64,000 nt of DNA from Sarocladium kiliense (Eukaryota; Ascomycota; Sordariomycetes; Hypocreales; Sarocladiaceae): the NCBI GenBank assembly GCA_030734395.1, contig JAUZTG010000036.1, forward strand, positions 62,001 through 126,000, given 5' to 3'. Position numbers and translations under genes: made by a program. The notes beneath the pieces are model-generated. The model saw only the letters and a list, made by a program, of their open reading frames with translations. It made no database searches and was not told the DNA's origin. How positions within the stretch are numbered: the first letter of the stretch is position 1; each line of letters opens with the position of its first letter. Of the stretch, positions 22,541 through 31,947 are shown piece after piece.

Positions 22541-22545
22541 CTAGG
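22512..22545. other. Potential GC-rich hairpin at the YAF9 3' end
   Basis: Two perfectly complementary arm pairs, CCTAGA with TCTAGG and GCGGAC with GTCCGC, enclose a 7-nt loop with a 3-nt bulge on one side. The structure begins at the second in-frame stop codon downstream of YAF9. It is read directly from sequence; formation in RNA is inferred. Confidence 0.4.
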
Positions 22546-22669
22546 CTTTTTCCACGGCGACGATTTTCTTCTTCTTTCTAGTTATGGCAAGCTTTGCTTT
22601 GGACGCTGCTGCTGCCTTTTCTGACAACGCACTCGGGTTTGCCTTCGGCTGTTTGCTCTTGCCTTCCTT
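22541..22669 (-). other. In-frame basic reading frame directly after the YAF9 stop
   Basis: After the YAF9 UAG the same frame continues for 42 codons to a second UAG (22543-22541). It encodes a Lys/Ala-rich tail that begins KEGKSKQPKANPSALSEK and ends in a run of basic residues, TRKKKKIVAVEKA. The composition matches the Ala/Lys-rich end of the protein (AAAKPA). It could be a tail lost by a recent nonsense change, a readthrough extension, or a sequencing or assembly error at one base. The UAG is followed by AAG, not the CUA context known to favour readthrough. Confidence 0.45.
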
Positions 22670-23580
22670 CTAGGCAGGCTTCGCAGCAGCCGGTGTTGCA
22701 CCAGCAGCGGCATTCTCCGCCTTAAGCTTCTTGAGAAGCTCCTCTTTTTGTTTGAGCATGTCGGTGACTTCCTTGCACATGGCCTCAGTTTTTGCTTTGG
22801 CTTCCTGAAGTTGCTTCACCTCTGCCGCCTCTGTCTCTCTGCTGAAAGGCTGGCCTGGCCTGTTGGTGTTGGGAATCATGGCTGTCCGCTCCCAGACCTC
22901 GCCGCTATCAGGAGCTGGCAATGGGGGTGGTGCGCGGTTCTTCCCCTTGCCTCCCTTTCCGCCTTTCCCTGCCCCACCAGCAGGTTTCCAGCCCTTCGGA
23001 ACGGCGCCGGTTGTGAGAATCTGGTAGAAAGCATCGTAGGGTTCGTTGAAAAGCTGCTCTTCGTAGCTCCAAGAGCGAACCTCCCCTCCCTCTGCGATCA
23101 TTGCCTGCTTCTCCTCCTCGTTACGTCCAAATGGATGTAGCCGCAAATAATGGTACAGCGTTTGGGGTTTCTCGCCGGACTCGTTCACGTAGTAAAGCTT
23201 GACGGTGATATCGAACTCGCCCCATCCCGTCTCCTCGACGGTAAATGGCTTTCCTGGTTCGCCCTCCACCACTGCAATAAAATATTATCAGTTGATGCTC
23301 ATGTTCAACGAGTCGGAGGATCAAGCAAGGGGTACATACTGCGCACGCAGTTAGGGATAGATTCGTGGAGCTTGAACTGGACGCGACGCAACCAGTACGT
23401 GATGTCTGTGTCATCGATACCCTTGACAAATACGGTCCAGGAATGTGTATGAGTGTCGGGAACGCCAGCTGGCTTCGGATTCGTCTCGTCGTTGAAGGGC
23501 ACGGCGGTGCTGCCGACAATGAAGGGCCGTCGGACCTGGATCAGCTTGACGCGCTTGCCATGCTGGTTGGGAGGAGCCAT
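22670..23580 (-). CDS. YAF9: YEATS-domain protein Yaf9
   Basis: This nuclear histone-acyl-lysine reader is shared by the NuA4 acetyltransferase and SWR1 H2A.Z-exchange complexes. The exons are 23580-23340 and 23271-22670, total 280 residues; the intron at 23339-23272 (GTATGT to TTGCAG) joins IPNCVR to MVEGEPGKPF. The YEATS fold occupies about residues 10-150, with HTHSWTVFVKG, VQFKLHESIPNCVR, VEETGWGEFDITVKLYY and LYHYLRLHPFG, which include the aromatic residues lining the acyl-lysine pocket. A Gly/Lys-rich linker follows, then a C-terminal coiled coil rich in Glu/Lys (about residues 215-265). A reading frame continues past the stop, listed separately. The gene is divergent from COQ11 over 502 bases. 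Confidence 0.93.
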
Positions 23581-24082
23581 GGTTGCGGATGGCGGGGTCC
23601 AGAGAAAGTGATGATGTCGAATTCCGAGATTCTTAAGATTGCATGTGCATCCCCTGTAGGAGAAAAAGTTCGGTCTGCTCCAAGAGAGTGAAGAGACGGG
23701 GTGTTGTCGCGGCACAAAAGAGTTGGAGGAGAGAAGTTGGAGGATTGAGGAAAGTCGAAAAGTTCAAGTCAGGCTCATTCAGCCTTGCAGCCACCCTGCA
23801 GCCGCGAGGGGCACGCGCTAAAAGGTGGACCCTGAGGCATCTCCTTAGCGCGATGCCGAAGCTCGGGTCATGATCTCATGATTTCGTCCAAGCTTTTGAT
23901 AGCTACGATCGTCGAGGCGGCCAACCAATTTTCTCTGTTCAACACCACGTATCATTTGTCATTAGCTACCTGTTCCCTTCGTTACTCAAACCGGCTTGAC
24001 TTGAGCTGTCAATTTGACCATCAATCGAGTCTTTTCGACGCTCCAGACTGGTGACAAGGGTCATTGTTCACACATCACCACC
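23581..24082. promoter_or_regulatory. Bidirectional promoter region YAF9 / COQ11
   Basis: These 502 bases lie between divergent start codons. They must contain both promoters and both leaders. No coding signal was seen. Confidence 0.5.
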
Positions 24083-25017
24083 ATGGCCTCTGTCGCAAAG
24101 AGGCTCGTTGTTTGCGGCGGCAATGGCTTCCTCGGATCGAGAATCTGTAAGTACGCCGTCGCAAGGGGTTGGGATGTTACATCAATAAGGTATGTCTTCA
24201 CACATAATTCTGCCGAATAGTGGGCACGAAGCTCACTGCTCTTTCACTCAGCCGGTCAGGTGAACCGCGCTGGGACAATGTGTCCTCCTCAGCTTCTCCC
24301 CCTTCATGGGCTCATAAAGTTTCGTGGGAACGAGGCGATATCCTCCGCCCATCTACATATGCCCCTCTTCTCAATGGAGCTGACTACGTTGTCCACTCCA
24401 TGGGCATTTTACTTGAAGCCGACTACAAGGGCGTTGTGTCTGGCAAGGAGTCTCCCATTGCCGGTCTCCAGAAAGCATTCGCTCCAACAAAGGACAGGGG
24501 CATCAACCCTCTCGAGAAGAAGTCCGGCGAAGACATCAAGCCCTCAAATCCGAATGATCAGTTCTCGTACGAAGTCATGAACCGTGACAGTGCGATCGCC
24601 CTCGCGAAGCATGCCAACGAGGCGAAAGCCAGTGCCTTCTGCTACATCTCTGCAGCAGGCGGTGCACCCATCCTACCGCAGAGGTATATCACTACCAAGC
24701 GCGAGGCAGAGAGCACAATCACAACAGAGTTTCCGACCATGAGGGGCGTCTTCATCCGCCCGCCGTTGATGTACGACAGCTCACGAAAGATTACACTCGG
24801 CATTGCCGCTGGTGCCGCGGCGGGCCAGCTCTTCAATACCCTCACCGGTAACTACCTCAAAAACTTCATTGGCGCGGCTGGGGCGAAGCCTCTCAAGGTT
24901 GAGACAGTAGCTGAGGCGGTCGTGGAGGCTCTTGAAGACGAGACGGTTCAGGGACCCATTGAGATCCCACAGATCGAGGACCTTGCGAGCAAGGCTTGGA
25001 GGAAAACAATGCTGTGA
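24083..25017 (+). CDS. COQ11: Coq11-type NAD(P)-binding protein of coenzyme Q synthesis
   Basis: This is the homolog of yeast Coq11 (YLR290C), an atypical short-chain-dehydrogenase-like protein of the mitochondrial matrix associated with the CoQ synthome. The exons are 24083-24189 and 24252-25017, total 290 residues; the intron at 24190-24251 (GTATGT to CACTCAG) joins VTSI to SRSGEPRWDNV. The Rossmann nucleotide loop LVVCGGNGFLGSRICK starts at about residue 9. VVHSMGILLE, YEVMNRDSAIALAKHA, the YITTKREAE stretch (Tyr-x3-Lys arrangement) and FIRPPLMYD follow in the family order. The N-terminus is short, so a mitochondrial presequence is not obvious. The gene is tail-to-tail with SYF2, the stops being about 120 bases apart. 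Confidence 0.88.
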
Positions 25018-25136
25018 GGCTTGGTATAATTAATCTAATCTGGACGAAGCAGTTGCTGCAATGTATATTACCAAAATTGACGCCATGCTATCCCTTGGGA
25101 CAACCGATCCATCCTAGCCCGCCCCTGGCCTTGTCA

Positions 25137-26078
25137 TCAAATCATCGTACCGCGCTCGAAACTGTCCCTGATCTCGGCGGTGTACTTATTGTAAAACCTC
25201 GCCAGTTTCTGGTTGAACTGCTTGTTCTTTTCGTTGATATGCGTAACGTCGCCATCATCGCCATTCTTCGACATCCTCTCCTTCCTCTTCTTCAGTGTCT
25301 GCTCCTCTGCTCTGCGCATATCTGCCACAAGTCTGTCAACGGCGTCCTTGTCGGGTTTATTCGTGGTGAACGAAGTCGAGTCGGCAGTTGTATAGAAAGA
25401 TCCGTCCTTGTCCACGGCAATAAGCTCTCCATCCTCCGTCTCGACAATGTCCAGGCCGCCCGACGCAGCAGCCTTCTCGATGGCTGCCATCTTCTCCTTT
25501 GCGTACCGCTCCATGTCCGGATTGATATTCTGCAGCTGACGTTTGTACACCTTGTTGCTTTCTTGCGTATAATCTTGAAAAGCATTCTTGTCGCGATGTA
25601 CAGCCCTCTTCTTCAGGCGTTTGTCCCACTTTTCACTTTCGTCGACAGTCCAGTCCCATGCACGCTTGCGTTCGAAATCCTCACCCGCATCCTCGACGTC
25701 GGCCTTGAGAAGTTTGTGTGATGCGATGGCGTGTTTTCTGTGAAGGGCAGTGAGTTGTGAGGGGTCGGTAGCGAGTCGTTGGGATTCGCGTGTCGCTTCC
25801 TCCAAGTTCGTCTCGGACGAGTTCTTTGCTCTAGCTTGCAGAGCCTTGAATCTGGCCATGCGGTCCTGCGCTTTTGATGATGAGCCAGCATCCGCTGCTG
25901 CCGATTCTTCTGCCTGTTTCGGATCCTCGACTTCTGTCGGTGATTGTTCGTCGGCCTTCGTCTCGTTCTTGTCCTGAGGCGCCGACACCGTGGAGGGTTG
26001 CCCCTCCACTGTCACAGGCTCTGGATCCTCTGCGGCAGTGGCCCGCGTCGTTCTTCGCTTCTTCGCTGGTGGAGACAT
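25137..26078 (-). CDS. SYF2: Pre-mRNA-splicing factor Syf2
   Basis: This is a component of the NineTeen/Prp19-associated spliceosome complex. The gene is intronless and encodes 313 residues. The first ~90 residues are disordered and acidic or Ser-rich after a basic start (MSPPAKKRRTTR). The Syf2 domain covers about residues 90-300, with ALHRKHAIASHKLLKADVED, RAWDWTVDESEKWDKRLKKR, FQDYTQESNKVYKRQL, and the C-terminal NQKLARFYNKYTAEIRDSFE. The ATG at 26078 gives the expected N-terminus. The frame stays open upstream to an ATG at 26201, but that extension looks like leader sequence. The gene is divergent from the unrecognised gene at 26612. Confidence 0.93.
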   Translation of the reverse strand: MSPPAKKRRTTRATAAEDPEPVTVEGQPSTVSAPQDKNETKADEQSPTEVEDPKQAEESAAADAGSSSKAQDRMARFKALQARAKNSSETNLEEATRESQRLATDPSQLTALHRKHAIASHKLLKADVEDAGEDFERKRAWDWTVDESEKWDKRLKKRAVHRDKNAFQDYTQESNKVYKRQLQNINPDMERYAKEKMAAIEKAAASGGLDIVETEDGELIAVDKDGSFYTTADSTSFTTNKPDKDAVDRLVADMRRAEEQTLKKRKERMSKNGDDGDVTHINEKNKQFNQKLARFYNKYTAEIRDSFERGTMI

Positions 26079-26611
26079 GGTTGAAAAACGTCTGGTGGTT
26101 TGGAAGCAAACGAAGCTCCAGAGGGGGGAGTTGTAGAAGTATATGCGTCCGTATATGTCGTTGGCTACAGGGTCAATGGCTGCCGCCGCTGGTTGACGCA
26201 AAGTACGGCCAGGGTCAGTTAAGCCAAGAAGGAAATCGGAAATATGTAGTCGCGGCGCCGGGCTAGCTTGCCCAGACTCGAGTGCCTCGCACGGGCGCTG
26301 GCGAAACCCACTGAGAGCTCCGCCCCCGGATTTCTCTAGGCATGTGGGCCGCTAAAACCCAGGGGATCGCCCACTGGAGCCGCTCTAGCACAGGCATCCG
26401 CGTGCTGCTGTGTCCTCATTCTACGCCACGTAGGAAAGGGGAAGCTTTGGTTGGATACCCCTCTCACTCATCCGTGTTCCTGAATTGTACAGTCGTTCAG
26501 CAGCCTTCGTGAGCCTTAGTCGCTACGCCAGCACGCCTTCGAAACCCAGGAACACGACTCATGTCAACCCAGAGACCTACGACAAACAGGTGAGAGGAAT
26601 ATCAGCTGGCA
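26079..26611. promoter_or_regulatory. Bidirectional promoter region SYF2 / unknown mitochondrial-type gene
   Basis: These 533 bases lie between divergent starts. A small open frame (26485-26682) overlaps the next gene in another frame and shows no family resemblance. Confidence 0.45.
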
Positions 26612-28348
26612 ATGCATCGCCTTCGACTTGGTTGCTCTCGTCAGCAGCTCATCGGTCCACCAAAATGTGTTGCCTGTCATAGTCAACGACGCTGGGCCAC
26701 AAATTCGACCGACTCTGAGACTGGAAATCAAGGAGGGAGACATTCTAGATCTCAAGGCCCATTCATACGCCATGAAGAATCCACGGGACAAGTATGGTAT
26801 TCGCTCAAGAGCAGATTTGAACGGATCAGGCGGCCAAGTCAACCCAGGTTCTTCGAAATGCCCGACATCGTCCTCGATTTGGATGCGGAAGGCCAGACTG
26901 GAGTACGTGAGTTCGACGAGGAGTACGAAGCCAAGTTGTTACAGCAATGGGCCGGAAATCCAAGACGTGAAGCCATGAAAGCCGTGGTCAATACCCTGGA
27001 GAATGAAGCAGCAAGGCTCAGACATAGTTGGGAGGACATCATGACACAACCCGCCAGTCCTTGGAGAATCAGCCATCACGATTTTATGTCTGTTGCTTTA
27101 CGTGGGGTGGCAGACGTTTCGGACCACCCCAAGTCAAACAGGATGGGACCAGGTGGTCAGCCAGATTTTGTTCACTTCCTGTGCCAAACGAACGGGATTC
27201 CCGCGCACGCAGCTAAGAATGATGAGTCGTTACTCGAGTGGATGCTCATAAGGAAGAGCGCTTTGGAGCAACGCGTTGCTGCACGGAATGACCAGCATCC
27301 AACCTTCCTCCAATTTGCAGAGGCCGCCGAAGGCGCACAATCCTTTCTAGAACTCAGGAGAGTCATTACGACATTCTCTTTTGGGTCCCCAGGTAACGAA
27401 CACAACGCCATTGCCAACTTCGGTGCGAATGGTGCTGTCTCTCAGGCTGTCCAGAACGCCGTTGTTCGTCTCCTTCAGGACTGCGAGCCAGACTCACCGG
27501 AAATGGAAGAGGCGATGCGAGAAGCACTGGCTACAGTAATGAATGCCGAAGCCAGCATGTGCAACAGCCAACCAGTTGATAGTGCTAACCTATGGATCTT
27601 TGGTCTCCAATTGGCTACATCACAAAGTTTGCCAGCTAAGATCGTGCTGTTATGCAGGGGATTGGAAGCTGGCTATGCAACAGTCTGGCCCGGGCCTGGG
27701 CAGCACTTTGCGAAATCAATAAGAAGCCTGGCCCAAAACTTGGAAGATATTGTCACATCAGAGCATGGACATCTCCTTAGCCATGCAGTTGGGAGTGCTC
27801 TACTGAGAGTCCTTACGGGCATTGTGCGCCTGGACCAGGCCGGGGCTACCTCCATCCGCGCATATATTTTGGACGCAGACTCCAATGATCTCACCTCTGA
27901 AGTGCGCTTCAACATGTACATGTCGTACATTACCCACCTTGGGCGACTCGGAGCTGTTCGCACACTGTGGGTGGAATATCACACAGTGCCCGATGTGGTG
28001 GAATCAATTCAACCTGAGAGCGATCAAGCACCCAGTGATGGACATCGCCTCCGAGAAGCAATCGTCGCGGCGGCTATGACGGCGCCACTTTTCGAAACCG
28101 CCCAGGGTTCTATCGGGGAATATAACATGTCTCTGCAGGCGTGTGCTTGGGCAGACTACCGCGACTTAGCTTCAAAAGGAGTGCTAAGTGACAGCCGAGC
28201 AGGCTCATCCAGTTTGGTGAAATTGGACAGCGCGACAATGGAAGCTGCCCTACAGCAACCATTGCAACGGTTCTTGGAAGACCTCACACGTCAGCAGCGT
28301 GGAGATGTCGAGACATATGAGGTTGAAGGAATGGCCGCAGCAGGTTGA
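26612..28348 (+). CDS. Unrecognised 578-residue protein, probably mitochondrial
   Basis: This single uninterrupted frame has no domain that I recognise. The N-terminus is rich in Arg/Ser/Gln and poor in acidic residues (MHRLRLGCSRQQL, then SQRRWATNST). It resembles a mitochondrial presequence with a cleavage-type RRWAT stretch. The rest is mostly helical in appearance with many Leu/Ala-rich segments (for example residues 100-130 and 330-420), no membrane segment and no repeats that I can define. The length and helical character could fit a helical-repeat organellar RNA or translation factor, but no PPR motif is visible, so no function is assigned. Only an unusual composition would produce so long a frame by chance, so the gene itself is well supported. 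Confidence 0.75.
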   Translation: MHRLRLGCSRQQLIGPPKCVACHSQRRWATNSTDSETGNQGGRHSRSQGPFIRHEESTGQVWYSLKSRFERIRRPSQPRFFEMPDIVLDLDAEGQTGVREFDEEYEAKLLQQWAGNPRREAMKAVVNTLENEAARLRHSWEDIMTQPASPWRISHHDFMSVALRGVADVSDHPKSNRMGPGGQPDFVHFLCQTNGIPAHAAKNDESLLEWMLIRKSALEQRVAARNDQHPTFLQFAEAAEGAQSFLELRRVITTFSFGSPGNEHNAIANFGANGAVSQAVQNAVVRLLQDCEPDSPEMEEAMREALATVMNAEASMCNSQPVDSANLWIFGLQLATSQSLPAKIVLLCRGLEAGYATVWPGPGQHFAKSIRSLAQNLEDIVTSEHGHLLSHAVGSALLRVLTGIVRLDQAGATSIRAYILDADSNDLTSEVRFNMYMSYITHLGRLGAVRTLWVEYHTVPDVVESIQPESDQAPSDGHRLREAIVAAAMTAPLFETAQGSIGEYNMSLQACAWADYRDLASKGVLSDSRAGSSSLVKLDSATMEAALQQPLQRFLEDLTRQQRGDVETYEVEGMAAAG

Positions 28349-30973
28349 GTTCGGACGCAAACTGGGTGTTTCAGCAGCAGGTGGTCTCGTTCACAGACTT
28401 GCCGCTTTTCAGGTCCAAGGCACTTGCAGTAGCTCATATCATAGAGAAGAGAAGGTGTGTCCATAGCCGGCCAATTCGGAGCTCGTTTGGTGCCAGGTTT
28501 GTGCAATTATCCTGTCATAGTACGCGAGGACCCTTGTCCTCTTCCAGACCATGGAGAAAAGTTTGCCGTGAAAGAACCCCATATCGGTCCATTGTTCCAG
28601 GGTCCAAGCCCATCATGGGCTGATCAGCTTCGAATGCTAACCCCAGAGCCCCATTCTCAACATCCTGGAAGTCGAGGCAAGAGTCATGTATTTCACCGTA
28701 CAAGACACCGATGTGACAATAGACCCTCAGCTGCCGAGCAATTAGTGTCCATGCTGCATCCACTTACCAGGATGCATCTGATCTTATCTGATCGCGCGCC
28801 GTCTCGTGCTAACTTTCCACCAGGAGCAGAAAATAACAATCCTGGGTGAAAGGCACTCCGAAACCGGAGCACAGCTTGGAGGCAGCGTTGAGACAATCCT
28901 AGGAAACGACACGACAATCCGATAAAGAAAACGAATGCAATACCGAAGATAACCGAGTCTCGCCGCTCAGTGGGAAAAGAAGGCTGAGAATGGCAGGTAA
29001 AGGTGGAAGCTGGCTGCAGACTGATAAGCCTACAGACACGCCTGGCGCGCAGAGCTGGAGCTCGGTGGTTTTCGTTATCAGTCCCGAGGCCAGTGGAGAG
29101 ACTCAGCAGCGCCAATGTCCATCGCACAGCCTTTCTTTCCGATAAGCCTATATCCGGAAAGGTTTTCACGACACGATTGTTCTGAATTGACCTGGATGGA
29201 ACGGTGGCTTCACTAGAACACCTCTACGGTTTCTCCAATCGCGATTTGCACAGGCAAGACATCACGAAGGCCATCGGGGTTGCGAGTGACCCTTGTGGTT
29301 CACCTTTCGCTGCTCGGTGGGCCGAGACCATCGGCTCGGTCGAGGTCCTCCCATAGTGGACAGTCATCAAACTAAGGCCCTGTTAGGCTATGCGCTTTGG
29401 CATTCACCGAATACCTGACGCAAATGTCGTTATCGCGGGGCAGGACCCCGTGATCTTCTGTGCCTGAAGATTAGGTGAGGTTGTGGCAAGATTGCGGAAT
29501 CCGGTAGTCGGGCGCGGCTAAGACTCAGATTGCGGCACGACAGATAAGTCGTCACCGACGTCGTAAATTGCAATACCCGGACCCCTCTTGCGTGCGTGAG
29601 AAGACGAAAGAGACCGTGCGTTCCTTCAGCAGAGCTTCTGAGGTACGGGAGGTTCAGGGTCCCTCTGCATACACGATATCGTAGCGAGGGGTTGCATTGC
29701 GTCGGGACGAGAAGGGGGATCAGCTGTATGTTTCAAACCCGTCAAAGCACAGCGCTTGCATTTTCACTGTACGCATGGGAACCCCCACGTCTTCGGTCTT
29801 CTGTCATGGCCATGCATGGAAGCCGTTTAGGAAGAGAAAATAGATTGCGGTTCGGGTCAGGTGGCTTGGGGGGCGTTGCAGTTGGCTGAGAAGAGAGAGG
29901 CGCTGGGTGGGATGTCGCTGACGGTGTTGGGTTGACGTGAGAAGGAGGGGGTCATTGATTAATAGACCCTGTTCCTCGGCAGGATCAAGTCAGACGGGAG
30001 ATAGGAAGTGATGTGAATTGTGACAAGGAGATGCTCGGAGGGCGCTCGATTGACAAGTGTCACTCATCAGGTTGTTGTCGAGCGTGGGCAGGTTCTCTTG
30101 AGATGGGTGCAGGATAGGATGGGAGGCAACGTCACAGTGCTTCTGCCGGGCAGGGGATGATGCGGCATGGAGGCTCAGTCGATTCGGTGGAGGGCCATGG
30201 AAGGCGATTGGATCGAAGGCTTGGGTACGTTTGGTCTGCGGCATACGGAGCAAAGCTGACGCAGACTTGATGGTCCGAACATAGTATCGGATACGTAGAA
30301 GCAGCACACAGAGGGATGGAGTTTCGGAAAGGGGACGGTCAAAGATGACGCCAGTATCAGGCATCCATTCATGGGTAAGTGGGTTTGAGCAAAATGATGC
30401 GAAGCTGTGATGCGTCGTGTTGCGTTACGTGAAGTTACAGCGAAGGTTATGGAGCATATAAACTGGGACGAATGTGTTGCGTCAACAACAGAGTCCCCGA
30501 CTAGAAAGTGGTCCAGTACGACACAAGGTTTGGATGAGGTAAAGGTCCCGTGTTGCGCGTCACAAAGCCCATAAGTCGTCATGCCATGGAGAACCGAACG
30601 GGTACCTGGCAGTGGCTGCAGATCTTGCGGGATGGCTCAAGTACCTGAGGTAACTAACTACACGGGTTGCATGTAGTGTCCGTAGCAAAGGTAAGGTACC
30701 TCTGCTGTCTTGTTGATGGGCGTGAAACCTTGATCGGGTGGTGCACCAACACGCCAGTCTTGCGTAATTCCAAACAAGCTTTTTCCTTACCCTACTGTTT
30801 GTGACTGTGTCCTTGATGGAGATCTTCCTGAATCTTTTGTGGGACGGATGATGCCTGGAAATAGAAACTTGTTCCAAAGGGCGCGTGTCTTAAGGCAATG
30901 GTAATCAGTAAAAATCTAACATTACGCAGGCAATAGCAACAATTGCTGATAAATTCTGGATCTAGCGGCAAGA

Positions 30974-30976
<3 letters not shown>

Positions 30977-31006
<30 letters not shown>
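30977..31006 (+). repeat. (GA)15 microsatellite
   Basis: A perfect 30-nt GA dinucleotide run lies in the gene-poor interval. Confidence 0.95.
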
Positions 31007-31009
<3 letters not shown>

Positions 31010-31947
31010 AGCTGAAGTGAAGGAAAACTCTGCACGCAGATTCGTTGTACAAAATGGCGATGATGAGCTGGCAAATGGCATCACGATCCGAGGGCGGATG
31101 TGTCGGTGAGGCCCGGTCTTCCGGGGCTGTCAACTATCAACCAGTAGCTCAGTCGCCTGAGACGCGCATGAAAGGAAAAGAACCATGGAATTCGGCTCCT
31201 CTGTGGGCTCTCAAAGCATCAATCAGACCTCGCCGCATGGGGTTTTTCATTCCTTGGTCCGGACTGGACCCCCGTTGTGGCACTCAGCGAAAGGGAGAGG
31301 TGAAAACGTGCTCGCAGGGCTGGATGAGATGTTGCGGCCTTGGGGGGGCGTGAGAAGTGGATATCTACTGTAGCCTTGAGCTTTTTGTGCGATGTCTTGT
31401 GGGGAATGGCAGTTTTTAGATGGAGCCGCGTTGATGAAGTGGTGACTCTTTGACCGCCAGAGGGAGGGAGAGTGGGAAGGAAAAAAAAGGGAAGTGAGAT
31501 TGAAGAGTTTTCTCGTCTGTGCTGTGATTTGGGTTGTTGAGTGGCTTGACTGGGCGGTGGATGCAAACGGAGGGTTTTACGGATACTGATGCAGTAAGAT
31601 GAAGGTTGAACAAGGTGAGGTGAGGTACGGAGTACCTACTAATTGACACAAGTCTTGTCTGGAGTAAAAGGTACATGATTATAGGTGCAGCATTCTGCAT
31701 TAACCCAAGTCACCCTTCCCTGTAGTTGGCCACGAAGCGTTGAAGCAGGCTGGTCCTGCATTAGGTTTAGCCAGGGCAGCCTGTCTTACAGAGGCTGAAG
31801 CCACTTCCAGCGGATCAGGTCAGGCCTGTAGTGGACTCGGGCCTCGTACTTCAGCGCCAGTTGATGGCAGCCAGTGAATTCCACACGCTGCCTGAAGATG
31901 CTGTCAATGGTTGTTGACGGACTACTCTGTACAAACGCGGGTAATGG

